DNA from: Nakamurella sp. A5-74
Lineage (GTDB): Bacteria; Actinomycetota; Actinomycetes; Mycobacteriales; Nakamurellaceae
Assembly: GCF_040438885.1 (NCBI RefSeq)
Contig: NZ_CP159218.1
Coordinates: forward strand, 2,976,001 to 3,040,000
Direction: 5' to 3'
DNA: 64,000 bases
The stretch's first letter is position 1. Each line of letters begins with the position of its first letter. The translations under genes were made by a program, and so were the position numbers. This document shows, one piece after another, positions 1 through 8,501 of the stretch. The notes beneath the pieces are model-generated. The model searched no databases, was not told the origin of the DNA, and saw nothing but the letters and a program-made list of their open reading frames with translations.

Positions 1-434
1 AACACGCCCGTGGTCACCTGGATGCCGGTGGAGCCGACCGACTGGACGGCCGGGGCCGATCCCGGAACCGCGTCCTCGACGACCCTGGCGATGTCCGACT
101 CCGGGATCGAGCCGGCCTGCGCGGTCGAGAAGGTGAGCTTCGTGCCACCGGCGAAGTCGATGCCCAGGTTGAAGCCCTTGATGCCGATCAGCAGCGCCGA
201 GATGATCACCAGCGCGATGCCGACGCCGTAGTAGGCGCGGCTGCGCTTGAGCACGTCGAACGCGCCGGTGCCGGTGGACAACCGGCTGATGAAACTCTCG
301 TTCTCCGTACCGACGGAGTGGCCTTTCGCGGTGGCTCTCGACGCTCTGTTCGCTGTCGAACTGGTCGAGGCCTCGCTGCCGGTCGCGAAATCGGTGCTGG
401 ACGTGGAACCGCTGCCGGACATGGGACTGCTCAT
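1..434 (-). CDS. secF: Protein translocase subunit SecF (N-terminal part, runs off the window)
   Basis: This is the first 144 codons of SecF, an accessory subunit of the Sec translocon that uses proton-motive force to help pull proteins out of the membrane channel. A Ser/Thr/Ala-rich cytoplasmic tail of about 50 residues is followed by a first membrane helix and then the SecF signature LGIDFAGGTK at the start of the periplasmic domain. The ATG at 434-432 lies one base below the SecD stop (436-438), so translation is coupled to secD. The C-terminal membrane helices lie beyond position 1. The family and genomic position (yajC-secD-secF) leave little doubt. Confidence 0.93.
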   Translation of the reverse strand, partial: MSSPMSGSGSTSSTDFATGSEASTSSTANRASRATAKGHSVGTENESFISRLSTGTGAFDVLKRSRAYYGVGIALVIISALLIGIKGFNLGIDFAGGTKLTFSTAQAGSIPESDIARVVEDAVPGSAPAVQSVGSTGIQVTTGV

Positions 435-435
435 C

Positions 436-2490
436 TCACGCCTCCTTCGGGGTCAGGCGGGAGGTGGCTGTGCGGTGCCGCGCACCGGCCTCGGCGACTG
501 CGCCCAGACCGGACAGCTTCGGCGAGGTGAACACCTTGGAACCGGCAGCAAGAGCGATCAGCGGATGCGTCACCAGGAACACGACGACGAGGTCGAGGAT
601 GGTCGAGAGGCCCAGGGTGAACGCGAAGCCCTTCACCTCACCGACGGCCAGCACGTACAGGATGACCGCGGACAGGAACGTCACGGCGTCGGCGGACAGG
701 ATGGTGCGTTTGGCCCGTTCCCAGCCGCGCGGTACCGCAGATCTGAAGGTCCGGCCCTCCCGCACCTCGTCCTTGAGTCTCTCGAAGTAGACGACGAAGG
801 AGTCGGCGGTGATGCCGATCGCGATGATCAGACCGGCGACGCCTGCCATGTCCAGCGAGAGGTCCATCCAGCGCCCGAGCAGCACCATCACGGCGTAGAC
901 CAGCACACCGGACAGGACGAGCGAGAGCACGGTGATCAGACCGAGGAGTCGGTAGTAGAGGAGGCAGTACAGGATGACGAGCAGCAGTCCGATACCGCCG
1001 GCGATCAGGCCCGCCTGCAGCGACTCGGAGCCGACCTCGGCACTGACCTCGTCGGACTTGTCCAGGATGAACTGCAGCGGCAGCGAGCCGAACTTGAGCG
1101 AGTTGGCGAGCGAGGTGGCCGTGTCCTGGGTGAAACCGCCGGACACCTGGGTGGTGGGGGTGGTGATCGGCTCTCGGATCGTGGAGGCCGACAGCACCTG
1201 ACCGTCAAGCGTGAAGGACGTGACCTTGCCGACGTTGGCCGTGGTGTAGGCGGCCCAGGTATTGAACCCGGTGGAGTTGAACCCGATGTTGATGACCCAG
1301 CCCGAGCCGCCCGAGTCGAGGCCCGCTGAGGCGCTGGCGACCTGGTCGCCGGGGATCAGCGTCTTGTCGAGAACGTACAGATTGATGTTCTCCGGGTCAC
1401 AGGCCAGCACGGGCTTGTCGGGGTTGTCCAGGCCCTGGTACTTCAACACATCACCGCAGGTGATCGTCCCGGTCTGGATGGCCGACTGAGCCGCGGTGAG
1501 CCAGGCGGTGGAGGCTGCGGCATCGGTGCCCGACGGCTGGATCGGAATGTTGGGGTCACTGCCGGCCGGCCACTGCGGACCGGTGGCGGCACCCGAAGAA
1601 CCGGGTGCCGACGAACCCGCTGCGGACGAACCGCTGCCCGACGCTCCGCTGGTGCTGGGGGCGCTGCTGCCCGAACCTGCTGCGGTCGTCGAAGGAGCTG
1701 TGGTAGGGGCAGCCGTGGTCGAAACAGCGGTGGTCGAGGCTGTTGCAGAGCCCTCCGACGGAGCACCCTGGGTGGTCATCCGCCCGGTGGTTCCCGCGTC
1801 GGCGGACGACGCGCTCGGCGTGGTGACGGCGGCGACGCGGCCACGCACCCCGTTGCTGTTCTCGGAGGCAGGAGCGGACGACCCGGCGCTGCTCTGCTCA
1901 CTCGGGTTGTTTCCGATTCCGGCGGAAGCGGACGGTGCCGGGGGGCTGCTCTCGGTGATGGTGTCGCCGATGGCCGGTTCCTCGGTCGCCGAGGAGGTCG
2001 CTGACGAAGACCCGCTGCTGCCAGAGGAACTCGGAGCAGTCGAGCTCTCGGAGGCGGACGGGTCGGTACCCAGTCCGATGGGGACCGGACTGCCCTCGAC
2101 GGGCCTGATGTTGAGCTTCGCGGCGCGGGTGAGAGCTGCGAGATCCTTCTGGCCGGGCACCGTGACGACGAGCTGGCTGGCGCCGTCGAGCTGCACCTGC
2201 GCACCGACCACGCCGGATCCGTTGACGCGGGTCTCCATGATCGTGCGGGCCTGCTGCATCGACTCACGGGTCGGCGCCGTGCCGTCGGCGGTCTTCGCCT
2301 GCAGCGTCACCCGGGTGCCGCCCTGCAGGTCGATGCCGAGCTTCATGGTGTTCTGCCCGGGGGTCAGGAAGACCAGGCCGTACAGCAGGACCACCAGACC
2401 CACGTACGACCAGATCAAGGTCCATGGCCGGAACTTCCCGGACTGCGTACTCGCCACGACGTGCCTCATCTTGTTCCGGGCGCAGGACAC
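436..2490 (-). CDS. secD: Protein translocase subunit SecD with a long low-complexity insertion
   Basis: SecD is the partner of SecF in the Sec translocon. Residues ~22-44 form the first membrane helix, followed by the conserved DLQGGTRVTLQA motif and the split periplasmic P1 domain. Five further membrane helices lie in the last ~200 residues, with the conserved AGLIIAIGITADSFVVYFER stretch. Between P1-base and P1-head (about residues 140-320) is an insertion of almost only Ser, Ala, Thr, Pro and Gly, longer than in most relatives. Such inserts are known in actinobacterial SecD but their size varies. The GTG at 2490 gives 684 residues; an ATG at 2469 is an equally good start because neither has a strong ribosome site. 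Confidence 0.95.
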   Translation of the reverse strand: MSCARNKMRHVVASTQSGKFRPWTLIWSYVGLVVLLYGLVFLTPGQNTMKLGIDLQGGTRVTLQAKTADGTAPTRESMQQARTIMETRVNGSGVVGAQVQLDGASQLVVTVPGQKDLAALTRAAKLNIRPVEGSPVPIGLGTDPSASESSTAPSSSGSSGSSSATSSATEEPAIGDTITESSPPAPSASAGIGNNPSEQSSAGSSAPASENSNGVRGRVAAVTTPSASSADAGTTGRMTTQGAPSEGSATASTTAVSTTAAPTTAPSTTAAGSGSSAPSTSGASGSGSSAAGSSAPGSSGAATGPQWPAGSDPNIPIQPSGTDAAASTAWLTAAQSAIQTGTITCGDVLKYQGLDNPDKPVLACDPENINLYVLDKTLIPGDQVASASAGLDSGGSGWVINIGFNSTGFNTWAAYTTANVGKVTSFTLDGQVLSASTIREPITTPTTQVSGGFTQDTATSLANSLKFGSLPLQFILDKSDEVSAEVGSESLQAGLIAGGIGLLLVILYCLLYYRLLGLITVLSLVLSGVLVYAVMVLLGRWMDLSLDMAGVAGLIIAIGITADSFVVYFERLKDEVREGRTFRSAVPRGWERAKRTILSADAVTFLSAVILYVLAVGEVKGFAFTLGLSTILDLVVVFLVTHPLIALAAGSKVFTSPKLSGLGAVAEAGARHRTATSRLTPKEA

Positions 2491-2558
2491 ACCGGTGGTC
2501 CCGGGGTGTCCTCGCCGATGATCGGGCGAGGAAGCTCACCCGGAAAGCGTGGAGCAGG

Positions 2559-2915
2559 TTAGCTGATGTCGCCGCGACGCTTGTCGAGGCTGATCTCCGA
2601 AGAGGTCTCGTCGACGGGCTGCGTCAGTGCGGCCAGGTCGGCATCGTCCGTGGTGCTCGGAACGACGACCTCGCGGACCGCGGCCTTCACCCAGGTGGTG
2701 CGGAAACCGGGGGCGAGCTCGAGCTCGATGGTGTCGTCGGCGACGGCGGTGATCTCTGCGTAGAGGCCCGAGGTGGTCATCACCCGGGTACCGGGAACCA
2801 GCTGGGTCTGCATCTTCTGCACCTCAGCCACCTGACGCTTCTGCTTGCGCATGCCGAAATACATCATGGCGCCGAGAGCTGCGAACATCAGAATGGGAAG
2901 AAGCATGTTTTGCAT
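2559..2915 (-). CDS. yajC: Preprotein translocase subunit YajC
   Basis: YajC is a small single-span membrane protein that binds SecDF. The 118-residue product starts with one hydrophobic helix (ILMFAALGAMMYFGMRKQKR), then a basic stretch and the conserved SH3-like fold with VPGTRVMTTSGLYAEI. It is the usual size for the family. A GGAGATCGAAAGCTC leader precedes the ATG at 2915. It lies 68 bp before secD on the same strand and probably shares a transcript with it. Confidence 0.95.
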   Translation of the reverse strand: MQNMLLPILMFAALGAMMYFGMRKQKRQVAEVQKMQTQLVPGTRVMTTSGLYAEITAVADDTIELELAPGFRTTWVKAAVREVVVPSTTDDADLAALTQPVDETSSEISLDKRRGDIS

Positions 2916-3008
2916 GAGCTTTCGATCTCCTCTGGGTGGCCGGCAGCGTATGCGCAGGTCAACGTCGAGCGTACCGGAATCGAGTGGTCCCGCTCACCCT
3001 GAACGCGC

Positions 3009-3902
3009 TCAGGAGCCGCTGCTGATCGTCACTCCGGCCGCTGCGAGGTGCAGTTTCCCCACCAGGGAGCGGGCTTGCGCCGGCGTGTAGTTGCCGGCGA
3101 TCTGGATCGTGCCGCCGGTGATCGCGCTCTGGATCGTCGGCGCGGTGATCAGTCCGCGGCCGTCGATCACGGCCAGTCGATCACCCACATGCGCGGCGGT
3201 GTAGTTGGCGATCGTCTCCTCGGCCGCACCGGTGAACGTCATCGTCGCTGTCGGCACCGCTCCCTGCAGCTCGTAGGACGCGGAGCTCGGCAGGACGGGC
3301 AGCGCCGTCCCGAGCACGAGGACCTCCTGGCTCTGCGGATCGCACACCCGATCCGATTTCGGTGTGTACTCCAGCGCGGAGCAGCCGGCGGGAGCGACAG
3401 CAGCGCTGATCACCACGCGGAGCTGGAAGGCCCAGGCGCCGACCACAGCGCGGCGTGCGAGTGCGATCTGTGCGTCCGTCGCTCCCGGCACCTTCAGCCA
3501 GAGCCGCGTCGAGCGGTCGACGGTGCCGACAGCAACGTCCTGGGCCTCGAGCGCGGATGCCGGGAACCCCTCGACGCCGCCCAGGACCATCGACACCGCA
3601 GAGACGAAGTCGGTGTCCGGCACAGTCGAAGTCCGCGTACCGGGCGCCCGGGTGGTGGCCCCAGCGCCCTCGGTCGGGACGATCGTGAGCTCCAGGTCGT
3701 ACTCGGTCTGGGTGGACGAACCGGTGGGGGCTCCCGAAGACGGGGTGTCCGAGCTGGGCCGCACAGTGCTCGACCCGGACTCGACCGATCGTCCGGCCAC
3801 TGTGGAGCTGCAGCCGGCCAGCACCGACCCCACCAGCACCCAGCCCCACATCCTGGTGGCTCGAGCGGCGGGGTTCCTGCGACGCGCGCATCCGTCCTTC
3901 AT
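3009..3902 (-). CDS. Lipoprotein with a SecD P1-head-like C-terminal domain
   Basis: This is a 297-residue lipoprotein. The start is the ATG at 3902, chosen for the GGGAGGG ribosome site just before it; a longer reading frame to 3980 would overlap ruvB. A signal peptide ends in the lipobox VLAGC, followed by a Ser/Thr/Gly linker. The last ~60 residues contain DGRGLITAPTIQS, TGGTIQIAGNYT and then an A-R-x-L-V-x-K-L-x-x-A-A pattern. These match the order of motifs in the SecD P1 head (V-L-D-G-x-I-x-S-A-P, GG-x-x-x-I-x-G-x-F, then A-x-x-L-A-x-x-L-x-x-G-A). A soluble, membrane-tethered SecD-head-like protein beside secD suggests a role in late export, but that is inference. It follows ruvB by 31 bp. 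Confidence 0.72.
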   Translation of the reverse strand: MKDGCARRRNPAARATRMWGWVLVGSVLAGCSSTVAGRSVESGSSTVRPSSDTPSSGAPTGSSTQTEYDLELTIVPTEGAGATTRAPGTRTSTVPDTDFVSAVSMVLGGVEGFPASALEAQDVAVGTVDRSTRLWLKVPGATDAQIALARRAVVGAWAFQLRVVISAAVAPAGCSALEYTPKSDRVCDPQSQEVLVLGTALPVLPSSASYELQGAVPTATMTFTGAAEETIANYTAAHVGDRLAVIDGRGLITAPTIQSAITGGTIQIAGNYTPAQARSLVGKLHLAAAGVTISSGS

Positions 3903-3933
3903 CCGCTGCCCTCCCCCGTCGTGGCCGACGGGG

Positions 3934-5073
3934 CTAGTGCTCGTCGAACAACTGCATCGCACCACGAGCGGCGGGTGCACCGGGGCTCAACCCGAGATGT
4001 TCCCAGGCAGCGGGCGTGGCGACCCGGCCGCTGGAGGTGCGCGCCAGCATGCCCAGCCGCACCAGGAACGGCTCGCAGACCTCCTCGACGGTGGTCGGTT
4101 CCTCCCCCACCGCGACAGCCAGGGTCTTGAGCCCGACCGGCCCGCCGCCGAAGGAGCGGCACAACGCGCCGAGCACCGCGCGGTCGAGGCGATCGAGGCC
4201 CAGATCGTCCACGTCGTAGACCGTCAGCGCCTCACGGGCGATGTCGCGGTTGACGATGCCGTCCGCACGCACCTGGGCGAAGTCCCGGACCCGCCGCAGC
4301 AGTCGGTTGGCGATCCGGGGTGTGCCGCGGGAGCGACGGGCGATCTCGGTGGCTCCGTCGGTCGGCAGCGCGATGCCGAGGATCCGCGCGCTGCGCAGCA
4401 GCACGGTGGTGAGCTCGGCCGGTGAGTAGAACTCCATGTGCGCGGTGAAGCCGAAGCGGTCGCGGAGCGGGGACGTCAGCTGTCCGGACCGGGTGGTGGC
4501 CCCGACCAGGGTGAACGGTGCGATGTCCAGCGGGATGGAGGTGGCGCCCGGGCCCTTGCCGACGACGATGTCGACCCGGTAGTCCTCCATCGCCAGGTAC
4601 AGCATCTCCTCAGCAGGGCGGGCCATCCGGTGGATCTCGTCGATGAACAGCACGTCGCCATCGACCAGGTTGGACAGCATCGCGGCGAGATCGCCGGCCC
4701 GTTCCAACGCGGGACCGGAGGTGATCCGCAGGGACGCCCCCAACTCGCTCGCGATGATCATCGCGAGCGACGTCTTGCCAAGCCCGGGCGGCCCGGCCAG
4801 CAGCACATGATCAGGCGCCGTACCCCGGAGTTTGGCTCCGGTCAGCACCAGCTCGAGTTGCTCGCGAACCCGCACCTGCCCGACGAACTCCTGCAGGGAG
4901 CGTGGCCGCAGCGACGCATCGACGTCGATCTCCCTGACGTTGACGGCCGGATCGACCAGTTCCCCGCCGTCGAGGTCGCTGTCGTGGACGTCGCCGTCGT
5001 GGAAGTCGCTGTCGTGCACGTCGCTGTCGTCCAGGCTCCGGCGCGGAATCCGGTCGGGAGGCGGGGCGGTCAT
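3934..5073 (-). CDS. ruvB: Holliday junction branch migration ATPase RuvB
   Basis: RuvB is the AAA+ motor that drives branch migration of Holliday junctions on RuvA. The core shows Walker A GPPGLGKT, Walker B LFIDEIHR, sensor GATTRSG and the C-terminal winged helix with [13 protein letters not shown]. The 379-residue length exceeds the ~340-350 typical of the family because of an acidic N-terminal extension of about 45 residues, made of Asp/His/Ser repeats ([10 protein letters not shown]) that are encoded by a 15-bp tandem repeat. The start codon overlaps the ruvA stop by four bases, so the two are translationally coupled. Confidence 0.97.
   Translation of the reverse strand: MTAPPPDRIPRRSLDDSDVHDSDFHDGDVHDSDLDGGELVDPAVNVREIDVDASLRPRSLQEFVGQVRVREQLELVLTGAKLRGTAPDHVLLAGPPGLGKTSLAMIIASELGASLRITSGPALERAGDLAAMLSNLVDGDVLFIDEIHRMARPAEEMLYLAMEDYRVDIVVGKGPGATSIPLDIAPFTLVGATTRSGQLTSPLRDRFGFTAHMEFYSPAELTTVLLRSARILGIALPTDGATEIARRSRGTPRIANRLLRRVRDFAQVRADGIVNRDIAREALTVYDVDDLGLDRLDRAVLGALCRSFGGGPVGLKTLAVAVGEEPTTVEEVCEPFLVRLGMLARTSSGRVATPAAWEHLGLSPGAPAARGAMQLFDEH
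4975..5034. repeat. Four 15-bp tandem units inside the ruvB 5' end
   Basis: Four consecutive 15-bp units of the form GTCGCTGTCGTGGAC, with one to three changes between copies, lie in frame inside ruvB. On the minus strand they encode a D-V-H-D-S type repeat. Because the unit is a multiple of three, copy-number change would alter the length of the RuvB tail without frameshift. Confidence 0.85.
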
Positions 5074-5681
5074 CGACTGCGCGCCAACAGCGACAGAGCA
5101 CGCCGCAACAACACCTGGACGTCCCCGGTGACGACCGCCGGATCATCCCCGTCCGCGGCCACGGTCTCCACGACGTCGAGCGCCTGCTTCGCCGGGAAGC
5201 CCAGGCCGCCCAGGGCATCGACGAGCTGATCGCGCCAGCCAGCCGGGACCCCGGCGGGAAGACCGGCGCCGGGACGCGGCATCGCACCGACCCTGTCCTT
5301 CAGCTCCAGCACGAGCCGCTCGGCGCCCTTCTTGCCGATCCCGGGGGCCCGAGTCAGGGCAGCAGTGTCGCCGGTGGACAGTGCACGCCGCAGATCGTCG
5401 GGATCCAGCACGGCGAGCAACGCCAGCGCGATCTTCGGTCCGACGCCGCTCACCGACTGGACGAGCTCGAACAGGTCGCGAGCATCGTCCGAGACGAAGC
5501 CGAACACCGTCATCGAGTCCTCACGGACCACGAGAGTCGTTGCGAGCCTTGCCTTCTCACCCCGCCGCAGGGTGGCTAGGGTGGCCGGGGTGGCGCGTAC
5601 GGAGTACCCGACGCCACCGATGTCCAGGACGACGTGGTCCAGCGCCACCGACTCGACGACACCACGGAGAGAGGCGATCAT
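5070..5681 (-). CDS. ruvA: Holliday junction DNA-binding protein RuvA
   Basis: RuvA tetramers bind the four-way junction and load RuvB. The ATG at 5681 starts [12 protein letters not shown], the canonical RuvA N-terminus, and overlaps the ruvC stop by four bases; the frame stays open upstream to 5807 but that part is ruvC read in another frame. The OB-fold domain is followed by the helix-hairpin-helix motifs ([13 protein letters not shown] and [18 protein letters not shown]) and a C-terminal three-helix domain that contacts RuvB. The 203 residues are normal for the family. Confidence 0.96.
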   Translation of the reverse strand: MIASLRGVVESVALDHVVLDIGGVGYSVRATPATLATLRRGEKARLATTLVVREDSMTVFGFVSDDARDLFELVQSVSGVGPKIALALLAVLDPDDLRRALSTGDTAALTRAPGIGKKGAERLVLELKDRVGAMPRPGAGLPAGVPAGWRDQLVDALGGLGFPAKQALDVVETVAADGDDPAVVTGDVQVLLRRALSLLARSR

Positions 5682-6268
5682 CGGCGGGCCGTGCCGGGGG
5701 TCAGCGGAGATCGCGCTCGGCGGGCGGCCGATCCGAGCGTGGAACCGGCGCCGGCCCGAGCGGCGAGAGCCGCGCGGTCCAGAGCCTCCTTCATCGGCGC
5801 GCGCCACAGGTGACAGATGGCCAGCGCCAACGCATCCGCGGCATCGGCAGGCTTGGGCGCCTCGGTCAATCGCAGCAGGCGGGTGACCATGCTCGTCACC
5901 TGGGCCTTGTCGGCGGCACCGTTCCCGGAGACCGCCGCCTTGACCTCGGTGGGGGTGTGCCAGGCGACGGGCAGCCCGCGCCGCGCGCCGGCCGCAGCCA
6001 CCACGCCGGCGGCCTGCGCGGTGCCCATGATCGTGGACACGTTGTGCCGGTTGAACATCCGCTCCAGGGCCACCCTGTCCGGACGGAACTCGTCGAGCAG
6101 CGCTTCGACCGCATCGGAGACGGCGAGCAGACGCACCGCGACATCATCGGTCGACGGCGTGCGGACCACACCCACGTGCACCATCCGCAACCGCTGCGAC
6201 CCGGGTGTGTGCTCGACGATCCCGACCCCGCAGCGGGTCAGACCGGGATCGACGCCCAGCACCCGCAT
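5678..6268 (-). CDS. ruvC: Crossover junction endodeoxyribonuclease RuvC
   Basis: RuvC resolves Holliday junctions by paired nicks. The protein begins [16 protein letters not shown], carrying the first catalytic Asp; LERMF holds the catalytic Glu, and [11 protein letters not shown] holds the C-terminal Asp/His pair. The ATG at 6268 is preferred over the ATG at 6298 because of the GGAGG ribosome site just upstream and because family members start at this point. The product is 196 residues. It is first of the ruvC-ruvA-ruvB overlap-coupled operon. Confidence 0.96.
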   Translation of the reverse strand: MRVLGVDPGLTRCGVGIVEHTPGSQRLRMVHVGVVRTPSTDDVAVRLLAVSDAVEALLDEFRPDRVALERMFNRHNVSTIMGTAQAAGVVAAAGARRGLPVAWHTPTEVKAAVSGNGAADKAQVTSMVTRLLRLTEAPKPADAADALALAICHLWRAPMKEALDRAALAARAGAGSTLGSAARRARSPLTPGTARR

Positions 6269-6361
6269 GATGACGCCCTCCAGAGCCGATCCGAACACGT
6301 GTACGGATTGAATCTATGCCACGCCCGTCCCGCCCCGGTCGACCGCCACGCCGGGCACGCG

Positions 6362-6682
6362 ACCGCTCGTGACATGACGAGGTCTCGACGCGCTCGTTCC
6401 TCGCTTGCTCGACCAGCGGAACAATCGGTGATCGAGCGAACGGAGTGAGTCGAGATCCCGTCGTCATCCGACCGGTCGTGACATGACGAGGTCTCGACGC
6501 GCTCGTTCCTCGCTTGCTCGACCAGCGGAACAATCGGTGATCGAGCGAACGCAGTGAGTCGAGATCCCGTCACCAGCCCGACCGGCCGTGACCCGACGAG
6601 CTCTCGACGCGCTCGTTCCTCGCTTGCCCGACCAGCGGAGATCGGCGACCAGGCGATCGAAGTGAGACGGAGTCTCGGCGCA
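6362..6682. repeat. Three tandem ~110-bp intergenic repeats with internal inverted symmetry
   Basis: Three direct copies start at about 6362, 6471 and 6581, with a spacing of 109 and 110 bp. The first two are nearly identical; the third has drifted. Each copy holds GGTCTCGACGCGCTCGTTCC near its start and ATCGAGCGAACGGAGTGAGT with CGAGATCCCG near its end, so the two ends can pair into a long hairpin. This resembles the dispersed palindromic intergenic repeats common in actinobacteria. The rest of the yebC-ruvC gap (6269-6361 and 6683-6734) shows no gene. Confidence 0.85.
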
Positions 6683-6734
6683 AGCAATTGCCTCTGCCCG
6701 AGACGACCTGTGGATGGCGGACCCGAGAAAGCCG

Positions 6735-7490
6735 TCAGGCGTCGACTGCTTCCATGACCTCGTCGGAGATGTCGGCGTTGGAGTAGACGTTCTGGACGTC
6801 GTCGAGATCCTCGATCGCGTCGATGAGCTTGAGCACCTTCCGAGCGCCCTCCGCATCCAGTGCAACCGGGACCGACCCGATGAAGCTCTGGTCGGCGGCG
6901 TCGTAGTCGTGGCCGGCGTCGACGATCGCGGTACGCACGGCGATCATGTCGCCGGGCTCGGAAACGACTTCGAAGGCTTCGCCGAGATCGCTGACCTCCT
7001 CGGCGCCCGCGTCGAGCACGGCCAGCAGCAGGTCGTCCTCGGTGAGACCGTCGGCCTTCGGCACGATGACGACCCCCTTGCGGCCGAACATGTAGGCGAC
7101 GCTCCCGGGGTCGGCCATGTTGCCGCCGTTGCGGGTGACGGCGACCCGCACGTCGGTGGCGGCCCGGTTGCGGTTGTCGGTCAGGCACTCGATCATCAAC
7201 GCGACTCCGCTGGGCCCGTACGCCTCGTACATGATCGACGTGTAGTCGACCCCGCCCGCCTCGGCCCCGCTGCCGCGCTTGAGCGCGCGATCGATGTTGT
7301 CGCTGGGCACGGAGGCCTTCTTGGCCTTCTGGACCGCGTCGAACAGCGTCGGGTTACCGACGACGTCGCCGCCACCGGTCCGGGCGGCCACCTCGATGTT
7401 CTTGATCAGCTTGGCGAACAACTTGCCACGCTTGGCGTCGATCGCCGCTTTCTTGTGCTTGGTCGTCGCCCACTTGGAATGCCCGCTCAT
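6735..7490 (-). CDS. yebC: YebC/PmpR family protein (TACO1-like)
   Basis: This 251-residue protein belongs to the widespread YebC/TACO1 family, whose members act as DNA-binding regulators or as translation factors that relieve ribosome stalling at proline runs. The N-terminus [20 protein letters not shown] is the family signature, which fixes the ATG at 7490 over the longer open frame to 7646. The middle domain carries [19 protein letters not shown] and the C-terminal domain the conserved acidic [10 protein letters not shown]. It lies upstream of ruvC on the same strand, separated by the 110-bp repeats, as in other actinobacteria. Confidence 0.95.
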   Translation of the reverse strand: MSGHSKWATTKHKKAAIDAKRGKLFAKLIKNIEVAARTGGGDVVGNPTLFDAVQKAKKASVPSDNIDRALKRGSGAEAGGVDYTSIMYEAYGPSGVALMIECLTDNRNRAATDVRVAVTRNGGNMADPGSVAYMFGRKGVVIVPKADGLTEDDLLLAVLDAGAEEVSDLGEAFEVVSEPGDMIAVRTAIVDAGHDYDAADQSFIGSVPVALDAEGARKVLKLIDAIEDLDDVQNVYSNADISDEVMEAVDA

Positions 7491-7663
7491 GGCAACCGAT
7501 CCTACGGTTCGAGCGCCGCAAGCACGACCAGCACCACAGGAACCGGCCGCCGGGCCGGCCCCGAGTCTCGGCAGAATGGGCGACGGCGACCGAGCACCGT
7601 CGGACGGGGTCCCGCGGGCCGTCGGCAGCTTTCGCCTGCTGATCACCCGGAATCTGCGGTCGG

Positions 7664-8458
7664 TCAGCTGGAGCGGTTCCGCCGGCGCCTGCGGGGCCGG
7701 GGCGCGGGCGGCGCCGGGACCGCCGGTGCCTCACCCGGCGCCCGCAGCCGGAACACCGGCAGCAGGACGTGCAGCAGCGGCCCGATACCGACCGCGTACA
7801 GCACCGTGCCGAGCCCGACGGTCCCGCCGAGCACCCAGCCGATCACCAGAACCGTGACCTCGATACTGGTGCGCACCAGCCGGATCGAGCCGATCCCGCG
7901 GGCGACGATGCCCGTCATCAGACCGTCCCGCGGTCCGGGCCCCAGGCCGGCTCCGATGTAGAGCGCACCGGCGAGGGCGTTGCCGACGATGCCGATCACC
8001 AGGTAGGGGATCCGCAGCCACAGTGACGAGGTCGGCGGGACCAGCGACAGGACGGCATCGGTGGTGACGCCGATGATCAGGGCGTTGGCGATCGTGCCGA
8101 TGCCTGGCCGCTGTCTGAGCGGGATCCACAGCAGGAGCACCAGCACCGAGGCGATCACGATGACCGTGCCCAAGGACAGCGGGACGTGCAGAGCGATGCC
8201 GAAGTGGAAGACGTCCCACGGGTCGAGCCCGAGCACCGACCGGACCATCAGCGCCATCGTCGAGCCGTAGAGCACCAGGCCGACGATCAGCTGGGCGAAG
8301 CGTCGCGGGCGACGATCTGCCGGTATCGGCTGCAGCAGCGACAACGGCGTCCGGCGCCCCCGGCCGGCCACCGGATCAGCGGCACTCGGGTGCGCCTGCG
8401 TCGGGGAACTCGGGGCGGCGGGCTGACTGGTCTGGTCCACCCATGCAGTCTGACCCAT
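7664..8458 (-). CDS. YczE/YitT-like integral membrane protein
   Basis: This is a 264-residue membrane protein with about five to six hydrophobic helices after a ~50-residue Pro/Ala-rich cytoplasmic N-terminus, and a very basic tail ([11 protein letters not shown]). Motifs such as [25 protein letters not shown] and [16 protein letters not shown] are typical of the YczE family of unknown transport function. The ATG at 8458 (MGQTAWVDQ) is preferred. It is divergent from a MocR-type regulator, an arrangement known from comparative genomics of YczR regulons, so its transcription is probably controlled by that neighbour. Confidence 0.8.
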   Translation of the reverse strand: MGQTAWVDQTSQPAAPSSPTQAHPSAADPVAGRGRRTPLSLLQPIPADRRPRRFAQLIVGLVLYGSTMALMVRSVLGLDPWDVFHFGIALHVPLSLGTVIVIASVLVLLLWIPLRQRPGIGTIANALIIGVTTDAVLSLVPPTSSLWLRIPYLVIGIVGNALAGALYIGAGLGPGPRDGLMTGIVARGIGSIRLVRTSIEVTVLVIGWVLGGTVGLGTVLYAVGIGPLLHVLLPVFRLRAPGEAPAVPAPPAPRPRRRRRNRSS

Positions 8459-8499
8459 CAGTGGCCTGGTGTTCCAGGGCCAGTTGCAGGACACTGGCC
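8459..8499. promoter_or_regulatory. Candidate MocR/YczR operator in the divergent promoter
   Basis: The 43-bp gap between the two divergent start codons contains the inverted repeat GGCCAGT-N8-ACTGGCC (8478-8499), with a third related half-site CAGTGGCC at its left edge (8459-8466). MocR-family regulators bind paired half-sites in such gaps. The assignment rests on position and symmetry only. Confidence 0.5.
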
Positions 8500-8501
8500 T
8501 G

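Noticed and set aside
247..1329. 360-codon plus-strand frame opposite secF/secD
   Set aside because: It is antisense to clear secD/secF coding sequence and has the typical shadow composition.
6362..6682. CRISPR array
   Set aside because: The repeat unit is ~110 bp with no unique spacers and no cas genes nearby.
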